Positions 36,958 through 47,645 of a stretch of 64,000 nt of DNA are shown in pieces. How positions within the stretch are numbered: the first letter of the stretch is position 1; each line of letters begins with the position of its first letter. The notes below the pieces were generated by a model. That model saw only the letters and a list, made by a program, of their open reading frames with translations. It was not told the DNA's origin and searched no databases. This DNA comes from Rhinopomastus cyanomelas (taxonomy: Eukaryota > Chordata > Aves > Bucerotiformes > Rhinopomastidae): NCBI GenBank assembly GCA_013400115.1, contig VXBP01004231.1, positions 215,251-279,250 on the forward strand, read 5' to 3'. The translations under genes and the position numbers were made by a program.

Positions 36958-39900
36958 TTTACAGACAAGATATTTCAAAGTCTGATGCACAAGCTTCCAA
37001 GGTGAAATGGTGCATTTTCCACTTCTGGAGGCAGGTTAACTCCAGCAAGTGACAGCTTCATCTCGGGTGCCAATATTCTCCCCACACTCACTTTCATCAT
37101 TTTTAGATCAGGTTCTATGTCTTCACTGTGATGAAGCTCTTATAAAGATTGCTGCCTCCGCTACGAGTGGGATATGGAGCAATAACTAAACTGCTGCAGT
37201 TCATCTCCCAGAGGTATAAAAGTAAAACACCACCACTTACCTAAATAAACCGGGCTGTACTGTTGTGACAGTTCAATAACAGCTTTGTGGGCAGTTCAGG
37301 TATTCCTACAGGAAGACAAATTCCATCCTGGAGAGCAGAGGAGTCCTGACAGGTGAGGGCATGGCCCCTCATAGGTGTGGCGCATTAAACCCTCCTGGCG
37401 AGTTGGAAGGAACCCAGGCTCTTCGCAGCCTCTAGGGCTAACAAGTTCAGTGCTCCCACAACCCCCAGTTTAAGCTACTGACTGGTACAGATTTCAAACC
37501 CCAAGTTAATAATCTGATGAGCCACTATGGAATGAATACAAGTATTTAAATACATAGTGAGACTCACTAAACTGGGACTACTGTAGCTTTAACTGCATCT
37601 TAAAGGTAATGGGACAGTTTTCATCAGGGTATATCAAGGTATGTCCACCCTTGCTGGTCCAGAACATGGTGACACTGCAGATAGATTTAAACTACCTTTA
37701 GCAATGAAACCTCTCCAATATGAGGTGCATGGAGCTCACTAGAACCACAGAAGGATCTTGGCATTACAGAGAAGCTGAACAGCAGCTGCTACAGGATGTT
37801 GCCTCCATTTGCACTGTTGAACTAGTAAGGAGAAGCAGCCTGCTTCTCACTTTTAACTTGTTTATCTGTGACTGCATTACTGCAGAATACTGCTTCCAAC
37901 TTTTTAAACTTTCCTTTGCCTAGTCACAGCCTCAGGGATATTACAGAAGGGTCGTCTACCTCACCTCTACAAATAAAGGTAAGTTTGCAGTTGTTCATAC
38001 TTCCCAAAGGCATTAGCGACTGCTTTTCATGCTTGCTCTTTCTTGTGCTTTTGTGTTCTTTTTTGTTTAGTACATGGTATGATAAAATAATCTGAAAAGC
38101 AATATGGTGTCTACAGAACCAAAACCCAGCTACTATTTTAACTGAGTCTGGAGACACTGATTTTGGTGGCATCAGAATCTGGAAACACCACCTGCCAGCC
38201 AGCTAACTTCAGTGTGCTGTACTCTGATCTGGGCTGACACAGCTGCCCCAGCTTCCTAGGTTAGCTAACCTAGACACAAAACCAGCTTGAAACAAGAAGC
38301 TGAAAATGTTAGTGGAGCCCGAGCCTTATTTCAGCTTTCAGCGTATGAATTCTTCCTGTTATTTGGTCCTATTTCCCCTGCTAAACCATTTTACATTCTA
38401 GCTGCACTCTCATTCTTCTGCCTTTCATCCTCTGTCCACACAACATCTGTGGAGGGAGGGGGAGAAATAAAAAAGAAAATGCATACAACAGTAGAACTAA
38501 TACAGACAGGTACTTCTAGTATTCCAGGACTACATTTTTGGCCTGGGTAGGTTAAGTAGCAGTGGTGTACCCTATCCTTTGGGTTCAGCTGCTTAAACAC
38601 TGAAGGGTATAAACCCTTAGGTACCAACCACCAGGCTGCTGGCTGACATGATTTCAGCTTTTTGCTTTGTTGCTATAAACAAACCTAAGATAAACACACA
38701 TTACAACCATCTTTGTCACCTTCATCATGTCATGAAATGACAGAAAGCTGTAGAATCTAACTATTTCTAGAACACCTCTGTTCTAGAAATAGAGTGTGGA
38801 CCAGAAAACAGCATTGAGAAGTGTGAGATGCAGTACTCCAGCTTCACAGATGGAGAAACGGAGACAAGGGTAGAAATACTTTCTCAAGACTATACAGCAC
38901 GTCAGTGGCAGGTACAATTACAGTTCAGAGCCGTCTCATTTCTAAGCCTGTAATCCTCTTTCCAAAGTCTATTAGCACAACTGAATAGGCTGTTTCAGGG
39001 ATGACCACAAATGCTTCGTTCTCTTGAGAACTCCACCTCAGATATCACAAGCTGACAGTTCAGATGACAACACATGAATAATTTACAGCTGTACTAAAGA
39101 TCTGAATTCAAATAACCTCCCATCTTAAGTTTCTGAATAGCAGCAGTACATTCAATGGCTCTAATTGTGCAGTAAGTTTTCTTAACTATAAGTTGTTGAA
39201 AAAGGGTGCTGAGTCAGCACTGTGTACCTTTCCAGGCCTAATTTCTTACTGTCCACCAAGTGCCTAGTGAAAAGGATGCAGTTACAAGTTACTGCAATTT
39301 TAAAGTTGTGGAGTTATAACCAGGCAGCAAATTTCTTCAAGTCATTACACTGTGCAACATTACAATAGCCTCACACACTGCTCAACCAGTTAGACCTTTT
39401 CTAAAGTGGGGACACTCTCTTCACACTACTCTGGCAAACTTATGGCAGTAACTCGATTGTTGCCCATAAGTTTAGCTTGGTACCTCATCTTCAGAACTTG
39501 TGATTCCTAGAAAGATCAAATGTTCTTGCCACAGGCATATTCACAAGCACGAACATCTCTGAAGATTGTGGTAATTTGGGCTGACTAATCCACTAACATT
39601 TGTGTTCAGCACTGTGCTTGGCTACATAACCTCTGAGGCACTACTGTTCCCAGTCATTCTCCTCACACCTTTACTAGTTGTTCCAAAGGACACAGGAAAA
39701 CTTGTATTAAAACCAAAAAGACTCACTGATTTATGCAAGTGAGCCTAAAGCTTTGAAGAAACTTAAGGCAAATAAGCCGGAATCTGAAATTACTATTTTG
39801 ATCTTATTTTTTGTAGCCAGCTTACAAGCTGTACCCAAAAGACAGCAATTATTAGATACTGCATTCTTATTTTGGTTAAGGTTTAGGAAACTCAAATAGT

Positions 39901-40289
39901 AGGTCCACCAGAAACATGAGATGGGACTTCTCCGAAGGAAGATGAGGCAAAAAACACATCCAAAATCAGATACTGAAACTTTAAAGAAGTTATTACTTTA
40001 TGCTAGTTAACATACTACTATCAAACCGCACTGTGATCTACACTAAGAGTTATTCGCAATGGTATTCTGAAGCTACACAGGACTGTGTCTGCTGCAACTC
40101 AGTATTTTTACCTCACCTATGAGCCAAGACAAGACCTAGAATACAGCCTTTCAGTGTACGAGATCTTAGAGCCCTAGTTTGAAACTACTGCTTTTGTTAT
40201 CACAGCACTCCACATCAAGGTTGGTTTCTGAAGAAGGATTCACTGTACAGTGTAATAATGAACAATCTGCAGTGTTTGTTATAATTTGC
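36958..40289. other. Intergenic, downstream flank of MRPL36
   Basis: Apart from one MIR-like SINE (38838-38967) no repeat was recognised and no CR1 is present. Open frames (87 codons or fewer) match nothing. The last few hundred bases before 40290 lie just beyond the presumed MRPL36 3' end. Confidence 0.5.
38838..38967 (-). repeat. MIR-like (CORE-type) tRNA-derived SINE
   Basis: In plus orientation the order is CTTCACAGATGGAGAAACGG, then ACTTTCTCAAGACTATACAG, then GTCAGTGGCAGGTACAATTA, then CATTTCTAAGCCTGTAATCC. This parallels the reverse complement of MIR (ACAGATGAGGAAACTGAG, then AAGGTCACACAGC, then AAGTGGCAGAG, then a cysteine-tRNA-like head). It is strongly diverged, as expected for an element from before the amniote radiation. 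Confidence 0.55.
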
Positions 40290-40295
40290 TTTAAT
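40290..40295 (-). promoter_or_regulatory. Candidate MRPL36 poly(A) signal (ATTAAA)
   Basis: TTTAAT on the plus strand reads ATTAAA on the minus strand, about 300 bp past the MRPL36 stop. No AATAAA was found between the stop and this site, so it is the best nearby candidate. Confidence 0.4.
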
Positions 40296-40591
40296 TAAAA
40301 CGCATCTCAGAGTCTGATGATTCAGGTTTGCCCTTATGAACTCAACAGCGAGGGGCTGATTTCAGATTAAAATGTCCTGAAAGTTGGGGCTTCCCATTCC
40401 AGTTCTCGGTGTCCGTGCTCTGCAGTCACTGCCAGGCCACTCAGGAACTTCGCCGGTTCCGCGTTCGGCTTCAGCCGGCCAACTGTCTCCCGCACCCGAT
40501 GCCACTGATGTTCCCAGTCGCAAGCCGCGGGGGGCCGGGGCAGAGGGCGCGATCCCGGCGCAGACCTCGAACCCCATGAGCGAACGCGGGG

Positions 40592-40894
40592 CTACAGCTT
40601 GCGCTGCTTGTGCCGGGGGTTGGTCTTACAGTAGATGTAGAGGCGGCCGCGCCGGCGGACGAAGAAGCAGTCCTTGCACCGCTTGCGCAGCAGCGTCTTC
40701 GACTTCAGCCCCGCCACGCCCGCCGGCAGCAGCGACCAAGCGGGAGGCGGCGGCACGGCCAGCAGGCCCCGGGGGGGGGCGGCGCTGCTCCACGGCCACC
40801 GCGGAGCCAGAGACGAAAGGGTCGAAAAGGCAGAGAGGGGTGAGCGGCCCAGCGAGCGAAGCGGCGCGGCGGCCCTGGCCAGGAAGCACAGCAT
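40592..40894 (-). CDS. MRPL36: Mitochondrial large-subunit ribosomal protein bL36m
   Basis: Encodes 100 residues, close to the 103 of the human protein. The C-terminal third is the conserved bL36 domain with the zinc-ribbon ligands Cys73, Cys76, Cys89 and His95 (CX2CX12CX5H) and the family signature LLRKRCKDCFFVRRRGR followed by YCKTNPRHKQRKL. The N-terminal half is Arg/Ala/Ser-rich without acidic residues, typical of a mitochondrial targeting presequence. bL36m is a small zinc-binding protein of the mitoribosome large subunit. The first ATG is at 40894, in the context AGGAACATGC. The frame runs seven codons further up to a GTG and is then closed by TGA at 40922-40924, so the ATG start is preferred. 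The coding region is a single exon; an upstream non-coding exon is possible (a pyrimidine-rich tract with CAG lies about 40 bp upstream) but unproven. It is divergently paired with NDUFS6. Confidence 0.96.
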   Translation of the reverse strand: MLCFLARAAAPLRSLGRSPLSAFSTLSSLAPRWPWSSAAPPRGLLAVPPPPAWSLLPAGVAGLKSKTLLRKRCKDCFFVRRRGRLYIYCKTNPRHKQRKL

Positions 40895-41020
40895 GTTCCT
40901 CACGGCCCGGGACACCGCAGCTCACAGCCCCTCTGCGACGGAAGGGCTCGGGGCCTCAGCGGGACAAGGCGGGGGCAGCGGCGGCGCCTGCGCGCTGCGG
41001 TGTAGGGGGCGGGGCTCAAG
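40895..41020. promoter_or_regulatory. Bidirectional MRPL36/NDUFS6 promoter
   Basis: Only 126 bp lie between the two divergent start codons, all CpG-rich and without a TATA box. GCGCCTGCGC at 40984-40993 resembles an NRF-1 site, a known activator of nuclear genes for mitochondrial proteins. A GGGGGCGGGGC box (Sp1-type, about 41005-41015) lies just before the NDUFS6 start. The transcription start sites themselves cannot be read from the sequence. Confidence 0.75.
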
Positions 41021-41028
41021 ATGGCGGC
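41017..41028 (+). promoter_or_regulatory. TISU / YY1 element at NDUFS6 start codon
   Basis: CAAGATGGCGGC matches the TISU consensus SAASATGGCGGC at all positions, with the ATG being the NDUFS6 initiator. TISU acts both as a YY1-type transcription element and as a cap-proximal initiation context for mRNAs with very short 5' leaders. This implies a transcription start only a few to about 30 nt upstream. Confidence 0.75.
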
Positions 41029-41149
41029 GCCCTGGGCGACCTTCCGCTGTCTTCTGCCGCTGGGCCGGGGGGTGGCTGCTGCAGCTTCTGTGCGGGCTTA
41101 CGGCGTGCGGGCCGCCGGCACTGGCGAGCTGATCACACACACGGGGCAG
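41021..41149 (+). CDS. NDUFS6: NDUFS6 coding exon 1
   Basis: 43 codons: the mitochondrial presequence and the start of the mature protein, ending in ...ELITHTGQ. The donor is CAG|GTGAGC. Confidence 0.95.
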
Positions 41150-44100
41150 GTGAGCCGGGGGCTGCGGCCGGAGTGGGGTGACGGCCCGCGGAGGACGTCT
41201 CCGGCCCGCGGCTGCTGCTGTGCCAGTGCCCTGCGGGTGAACGTTGCCGCTATCGGGAGGTCCCGCACTCGGTGCTCGCGCTCTGTACCGAGCAATAGAT
41301 GGGGTTCGCCTGGAGAGGCCCCGCAGAGAGGGTCCCGCCGCGGTTAATTGACTGGAACGCAGGTAGACAGGAAACTCGAGTTTCCCAGTTTGGTTAACGT
41401 TCCAGAGGGCGGTATGGGATCGGGAACAGCACGGTAAGTGGTGAATCGCGTAACCGTTCTGTGGTCAGAGCCACGGATTCTCTTCGCGGGATTTCAGCGG
41501 CCCCCCACCCATACTCTTCTGCTTTCTAACCTAACATTTCTTTTCCTGCCCAGAGGAAGGGGCTTTTTGTGTGCAGTACACACCTGAAGAACGTGGCAGT
41601 GCTTGAGACTGAGGAGACACTTCCAGCTGTTCACTCTTTATTAGCGCTGTAACCTGGGTGGCTTTTATTTAAGGTTATTGCTCCTTCAATAAGATTGTGT
41701 TTTATGCTGCAGGTGTATGACGAGAAGGATTATAGAAGAGTTAGATTTGTTGGACGGCAGAAGGAGGTAACTTGTTCTACCTTTACTCATGGGAGAGAGG
41801 AGTGATTTTGGAGATTTTTTTTATACCTGATATTGATGTCCCTAACTTGGTTTTACTATAAAAACAAAAACCCAAACAACAAAAACTTGAAAGCCACAAC
41901 CAAATACAAATGAACAAACAAAACTGAACTGTTTAGAGTTGTGATATATTTTTTCTCTGCAGTGAAAAGTCTCTTTTAGGGTAGCTCATAGTAGCTCCTG
42001 TGTACCTCCTCAGTAAATCTGGAAAATTCAAGACTAGCTCTATACCTATTAAGTAGTGTCATTTAGGCTGTGGAAGCTGTAGCTATTTAAGCATCTTAAA
42101 ACAAGATGTGGTTTAAGTATGTGCTTTAAGAAAATTTTAAGTATGTTTTTAATTTTTTTTATGAAAATCACATAATTAAAGGCTTTGCTGAATTGTGGAA
42201 CTCTGCACTTGTAAATGCATTGAAGCTTAATTTGCCTCTGTGTAGTTAAAATCTTGATCTAAGCTGCATAGGAGGTTCTAACGAGGACATTTAATTTCTA
42301 GAGGTTGGAAAGTATTTGCTGAAACATGTGATTATATGTGTAAAACTAAAATTTAGACTATTCTGAAAAAATGAAGCCCTAAAAGCAACATGTAGTAACG
42401 CTACCATCAGCTGAATGTAGTACTGTGAGTTGACTTCATGGGCCTGTTGCTGCTGCTTATAAGTAGAGTAGGTATGTGAAATTGTATGTCCATTAGCACG
42501 ATATTCTCTAATGATCTATCAGCACAGTCCCCCAAGGAATCTGCTCTCCCTAGGAAGAGAAATTAGGATTGTTTCAACTGGCTTGTATTCTTCCAAGTAT
42601 CCAATTAGTGCTGATGCGGTGTATGTGTAGTAGAGATCTACAGTGATGTAGGTTTTCCATGCAGTTGAACTAATTATGCTGCTTTCTGGGGTTTCCTATT
42701 GATTTTATCTCTCTGTATCACAGGTACAATTGAACTTATACTGTGACAAAACCAAGAATTGCTTGTGGGAAATAGTTATATTAAAATGTCACTTAAAATG
42801 CTGAAGTAGTTTAGTTCTTGGCAAATAGTGGCAAAGAAAGTTTCCCCCAAATGCAGTGCCTGTAGCTGCACGTAGCACTTCCTTGAGCCTCGTTCTCCAT
42901 GAGATGCTGGTTCCTCTGATGTGTCTTTGCCAGTGGCTGATTTTGGACTCATTTTCTGTGTGGTGAGCAGCACCTAGGGTTTTCAGCTGGGCCTAGTTTC
43001 TCCTTTTTCAGCAAAACTGAGCTTTAATTGTGCCAATTAGGTTTAATGCTAGCTTTTAGTTGTCAAGTTGGAAAACAATTTCTGTTTTAAATGCTGAAAT
43101 GACCCTCACCTGCATTTATTCATGGGCATTCTCTCTAGGAGCTTTGCTATTGGCCACAGAGATACTCCAGTGTATTTCAGCTGCTAGTATTAGGATTTTA
43201 CAGCTGTATCTGTAGTCCAAACATCTTGTTTCTGCAGCTAAGCTAGCCTGCAGAGTTGGTGACTGGACATTTTTGGTTGCTGCTGCTTTTAGTTTTCAGA
43301 ATGCTCTGGGTAGTCAAGCCTGGTTTGGGATCGGCCCAGTCCAGACTCTTGTCTGAAGACACTGCCTCTGAACACAAGTGCCCTCAGTGAGGACATTTGG
43401 GCTCTTGCCTGGGTGCTGCAAGTGGTCTCTCTAGCAAGGGAGCACAACCTGGAGTACGTGGCTGTTGTCCCCTGGGGTCGTGCCAGTCCGCATGTTTTAG
43501 CTAAAGCCTTTGTACTGTGTGGTGAAGGTACAGAACCAGGGGGTTTCTGCTGTCTGGCAGGGGCCTAAAAAGCAACTGAGAAAACTGAACACATCAGCTG
43601 TTAAACAGCTGATGTTATGCAGCTGTCTGGTCTGATTGCAGGGTCCTCCTTCCCTAGGATGCCCAGGGTGCCACAGCACCTATTTCGCCACCACTGTTTC
43701 CAGTTCAGCTCTAATCTTTATGTTGCGTTGGTTAAGAAGCTGAAGCCATGAGGGAAACAGACCTGTGAGTTGGTCTGGTTTAAGCACAACCTCCTGCTTT
43801 CCCTCTGGATCTTTGGACCTGAGTCTGTTCCAAGTTTGGTTTTATCTCTGAGCTTCCCAGACCACGTACTGGCACAAAAAAGCAGCAATGGTGCTGTCAA
43901 AATTGGCACTGTGGCCAGGAAAAAAGTAATCACTCATTGAATTATGGATTGGGCAAGGAGTATTTGGGTGTGCTCAGAGAAACTCACTCTTCCCACTAAA
44001 GGTTGCTGTGCTGGATTATATGAAAGTGTGATTGTAATTCTTAAAAATTCCTGTAATGGACACTTAGCTGTGCTATCCTTTTTCCTAAGAATCTCATCTT

Positions 44101-46411
44101 CATTCAAATACCGGCATGTTTGTGGAGCTTATCCACACTGTGGGAGAAGGAGCTGCTTTGAGTGTGCATATTATTTTATATTTGAAACAATTGACCCCTC
44201 CTGGAGGGGGTCCTTACTGGTCCAACCATTATTTTTGGGTTTATCAGCAGTGAGCCTTTTTGAATTGTATCATGTATTTGCTGAAGCACAGTGTAGAGGC
44301 AGTGTCACTTACATATCTTCTGTTCTTGGCTGCTTGTTCCTGCTCACCTTTTTGCTGAATGCACTCAGATCACACTGTGAACCTGAGCACTGATGTGGCC
44401 TATGTATCAGGGGATGGAATTACATCTGTGGAGTTTAGTTTGCTTAGTTCACTGATCTGGCTTATAGCAGTGTCTATGAGTTGTTGGAGAAGGTGGGAGG
44501 AAACATGCAGGACCTTCTGAAGATGCTGTAGTGGAATTGTCTGGAGATGTGGTAACTAGCAAGTGCTTTCTGTCTGAGTGGGGGCAGTAACTGAAAGCTC
44601 TTTTTTATCTTCTAGGTGAACAAGAATTTTGCGATTGATTTGATAGCACAGCAGCCTGTGAATGAAGTTGAAAGCAGGGTGATATCATGTGATGGTAGTG
44701 GTGGAGCTTTGGGACACCCTAAAGTATACATAAACCTGGTAAAGTCTTTTGATCTGTGCATTTTGCCTGTCAGTTATTGTTTGTAAGGTGATTTACATTT
44801 TGTCAGGTTAGTTTAACAAAGTAAAAGGATTAATCACCCAAGAGATTAGTTGTATTTGGTACCTAATATAAAAGTAAGTTTTCTACTCCAAAGAGCTAAA
44901 AGGCTTCCATTTGAGTTTCCTAGGCATTTCTTGCTCTTTACTTTGATTTTCTTGTTGATGGGACAATCTCTTTTTCAAAAAAGATCAACAAAACTACTAT
45001 AATATGAGCAAACAGTGCCTTGTGTGTGAAAAACAATATATGCTTGCTTTGTTTTGAGAGACTTGCTCTAATAATTTAAGTGCCACCATATAGTTTTAGG
45101 ATACGTTTACATTATTCTTTATATTCTTAAGAATATTCTGTTTCTTTTGAATCCCGCACGTTCCAAAAAAACCCCAACCAACCTCCAAGACTTAGCTCTT
45201 TCAGTCTTTGGGAGTCTTGGCAGTTCTGAAGATCCAGAGTTTCCAATGATGAATAAATGTTTTATGTTCTTATTTACATCACAATAGTGATAGTTTCCAG
45301 TGTATTCTTACTCCAGACACTAAGAATATTGAGGCTGCTGTTAGGTGCTGTTCTCAGGCAGACCCTGACTGCAAATGTCTTAAGGTCTTTGCTTGCTCAC
45401 TTAAACTCTGATGTTGGCTTAATACCCAAAGAATGGTGGGGGAGAGCTGAGGTCCTTTAGTGTCGGTGTTATTGCAGCTAACTATAATCCCAGACGTTTC
45501 TGTTCTGAACAGAGTAACAATATGACTAATTTTACATTATTCATAGTCAAATACTTAGAGGCCCTAGTTCGTAAAATTTAGGAAGCTTGTGTTCTTCAGT
45601 TGTGGTGTTCTGCACTCATAATCCTGTATTAAGGAAGGGAAACAGTTGAGTTTGTCTCAGGACTGCCAGTAGTCATGTTACAGAGTAACACAAGATCCCT
45701 CAGCATTTTATGTAGCCGTCTTGTGTTCTGTGGTCTTGAGGAGGACTACAACAACAATTCAGTCAGTCGCACTTCTGAATTTTTAAATATACATATATGT
45801 GTCTCTTTTGGAGAGAAGAGTAACATTTTATGCAGCAGGAACTACTACTTTTCTGTAAAATGTTTTCTTCAGAATCTCTCCCAGAGTCCTGCTTTCTTCC
45901 TGTAACTAACTCTGTCAGTCTTGTATCTAGGCATGAATTTTGGTTGGTAATACAACTTGGAAATGTCAAATCCTATTCTTTGTTAAAATAATTATGAAAT
46001 GGTCTTTCCAGAACAGATATAACTGATATGACTTACGTTATTCAGCTCCGTAAGAGGTTCCTTTAGTGCAGAAGAGCGATCACTTAACTTGGTTTTTAAG
46101 TTACATTGTTGAGATTAGCCTGGTAGATAAAAAGGTAGCAGAAGGGAAGCTGCATAGGGTACAGAAACCAAGCATGAACCTCATAGTATCATTGTTATTT
46201 CCAGTGATTCAAATATGCTTAAGCTGTGTATTTCAGCTATCTTGGTCTGTTTCAAGATGACACATAGAAATTATAAATTTTCATTTATTTATAAAAGTCT
46301 CATAAAGTGAAAACTAGCAGCTGTGATGTTTTTATACTTTTGCAGGACAAAGATACAAAGACCGGAACGTGTGGCTACTGTGGGCTTCAGTTTAAACAGA
46401 AACATCACTGA
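41021..46411 (+). CDS. NDUFS6: NADH dehydrogenase iron-sulfur protein 6, complex I 13 kDa subunit (4 exons)
   Basis: The joined exons 41021-41149, 41713-41766, 44616-44738 and 46346-46411 give 123 residues (human 124). All introns are phase 0 with GT-AG ends. Residues 1 to about 27 are a basic, alanine-rich mitochondrial presequence; by analogy with human, cleavage falls between RAY and GVR. Conserved blocks follow: THTGQVYDEKDYRRVRFVG, then NFAIDLIAQQPV, then GGALGHPKVYINLD and the C-terminal TGTCGYCGLQF. The zinc ligands Cys86, His95, Cys111 and Cys114 are all present. The protein is an accessory subunit of the N-module of respiratory complex I on the matrix side, needed for late assembly. 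Introns are 563, 2849 and 1607 bp and contain no CR1. Every reading-frame and splice feature is intact, so the gene should be functional. Confidence 0.97.
41713..41766 (+). CDS. NDUFS6: NDUFS6 coding exon 2
   Basis: 18 codons, VYDEKDYRRVRFVGRQKE, nearly identical to human. The acceptor is TTTTATGCTGCAG and the donor GAG|GTAACT. At 54 bp it is easily missed by frame-based methods. Confidence 0.96.
41767..44615 (+). other. NDUFS6 intron 2
   Basis: 2.85 kb of unique intronic sequence. A 149-codon open frame at 43944-44393 starts with ATG but has no family signature and is probably chance. No CR1 or RNA gene was seen. The other two introns (41150-41712, 44739-46345) likewise hold nothing recognisable. 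Confidence 0.85.
44616..44738 (+). CDS. NDUFS6: NDUFS6 coding exon 3
   Basis: 41 codons from VNKNFAIDL to KVYINL, with the first two zinc ligands (Cys86, His95). The acceptor is TTTTTTATCTTCTAG and the donor CTG|GTAAAG. Confidence 0.96.
46346..46411 (+). CDS. NDUFS6: NDUFS6 coding exon 4 and stop
   Basis: 21 codons plus TGA, with the CGYC zinc knuckle (Cys111, Cys114) and a KQKHH end comparable to the human RQHHH end. The acceptor is TTTATACTTTTGCAG. Confidence 0.96.
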   Translation, partial: DKDTKTGTCGYCGLQFKQKHH

Positions 46412-46456
46412 AAGGCTACCCCTCCGTGCCTGTCCAAAAATTAACATTTAACTCTA

Positions 46457-46462
46457 AATAAA
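46457..46462 (+). promoter_or_regulatory. NDUFS6 poly(A) signal AATAAA
   Basis: AATAAA lies 46 bp after the NDUFS6 stop codon, followed by a TGTTTGTATTTGTGTT GU-rich element near 46490. The predicted 3' UTR is therefore very short, about 70 nt. Confidence 0.85.
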
Positions 46463-46479
46463 CAATATATTTAGGCTGC

Positions 46480-47147
46480 TAAGACTAGTGTTTGTATTTG
46501 TGTTAACTATGGAAAGTCCACTGTGCACCTCTGTAAAGCCCAGCTGGTCAAGTGTGAGAGCTGATCAGTGTTTGCTGGAGAACTGCTGGAGGTGGCACGT
46601 GCGAGAGGTGGGGATGTGAGCACTTGTCCTCCAGCTGAGAGAATTGGAGTGTGTGCATCTGATTGTGCTTGAGCTTCAGAGCCTTGAAAATTCCTTAGGA
46701 ACTAGATCTTGTCCGACTCAGAAGAGGGATTGCTCCACTACACAGTGTCTTCTGCTCCTTTAATATGGGCAATCTGACAATAAGGGCATCCACCTGCATG
46801 TAACCTAGGCAGCGTGTGAGGCTGGTTGTCAGATACCTTCTTCCTTGGTTTCACATATGTAAAGCATTCAATTCTGTAAGCTTGACTCTCAGCCATGGGG
46901 TGTGTCTGGAGGAAGAGGGTCTGAGAATTTAAACCTGTTATCATGGAGTGATTTTTTTTTTTTTTGTTTTTTTTCCCCCCAAATGTTTCTGGTTGAGTGT
47001 GGTCCCAGACATTCATTCCTGCTTGGCCATAGATTAGCAGGATACATTTCTAAATCTGGTGTTTATATCACTTTAGTTAAATTGATGTGGTGGTGTCAAG
47101 CTGAACCAAATTATGTGGGCTGCTTGCTTTTGTTAATTAATCAATTA
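46480..47147. other. Intergenic 3' flank of NDUFS6
   Basis: No gene recognised. A T-run interrupted by G, followed by C6, is at 46951-46980. A minus-strand frame of 92 codons crosses it without meaning. Confidence 0.55.
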
Positions 47148-47645
47148 GGTTCTGGGCTCCTCAATTCAAGAGGGATGTGGAGCTGGTGGAGATTGTCCAG
47201 CATGGAGCAACAAGGATGATGAAGAAAGTGGACCACCTCCCTTACAAGGAGAGACTGAGGGAGCTGGGTCTGTTTAGCTTGGAGAACAGGAGACTGAGGG
47301 GTGACCTCATTAATGTCTACAAATATTTGATTGGTGGGTGTCAGGAGGATGGAGCCAGGCTCTTCTCAATGTCATCTTGTGATAGGACGAGGGGCAGTGA
47401 GTGTAGGCTGGAACATAGAAGGTTCCATATGATTGTGAGAAGGAACTTGCTCCCAGTGAGAGTGACAGAGCCCTGGAACAGGCTGCCCAGGGTGATTGTG
47501 GAGTCTCCTTCACTGCAGATGTTTAAGACCTGCCTGGATGTGTTCCTGTGTGACTTGGTCTAGGTGATCCTGCTGTTGCAGGTGGATTGGACTAGATGAT
47601 CTTTTGAGGTCACTTCCAATCCCTAATGTTTCTATGATTCTATGA
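47148..47645 (+). repeat. CR1 LINE 3' copy with open ORF2 C-terminus
   Basis: About 500 bp, beginning GGTTCTGGGCTCCTCAATTC. The ORF2 C-terminal frame is open over 47177-47563 (128 codons; LPYKERLRELGLFSLE, GGCQEDGARLFS, WNRLPRVIVESPSL) and ends at the family's normal TAG in GACTTGGTCTAG. The tail ends CCCTAATGTTTCTATGATTC. It is a 5'-truncated, inactive copy. Confidence 0.94.

Larger units (their letters stand above)
40440..41350. promoter_or_regulatory. CpG island over MRPL36 and NDUFS6 exon 1
   Basis: A sharply delimited GC- and CpG-rich block, the strongest in the window. It covers the whole MRPL36 coding region, the intergenic gap and NDUFS6 exon 1 with the start of intron 1. This fits a constitutively unmethylated housekeeping promoter. 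Confidence 0.85.

Noticed and set aside
1..40289. SDHA-like pseudogene or LPCAT1 exons known near this locus in human
   Set aside because: No matching reading frame or exon with splice sites was recognised on either strand.
40384..41181. 265-codon plus-strand frame across MRPL36 and NDUFS6 exon 1
   Set aside because: It is the antisense shadow of MRPL36 in CpG-rich DNA, where stop codons are rare; the product is Ala/Gly/Pro/Arg-rich low complexity.
43944..44393. 149-codon ATG frame inside NDUFS6 intron 2
   Set aside because: No domain or homology recognised, no splice or promoter context; chance frame in intronic DNA.
46951..46980. T-run followed by C6 as a possible processed-retrocopy tail
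   Set aside because: No adjacent retrocopy of a gene and no target-site duplication; a simple homopolymer tract.
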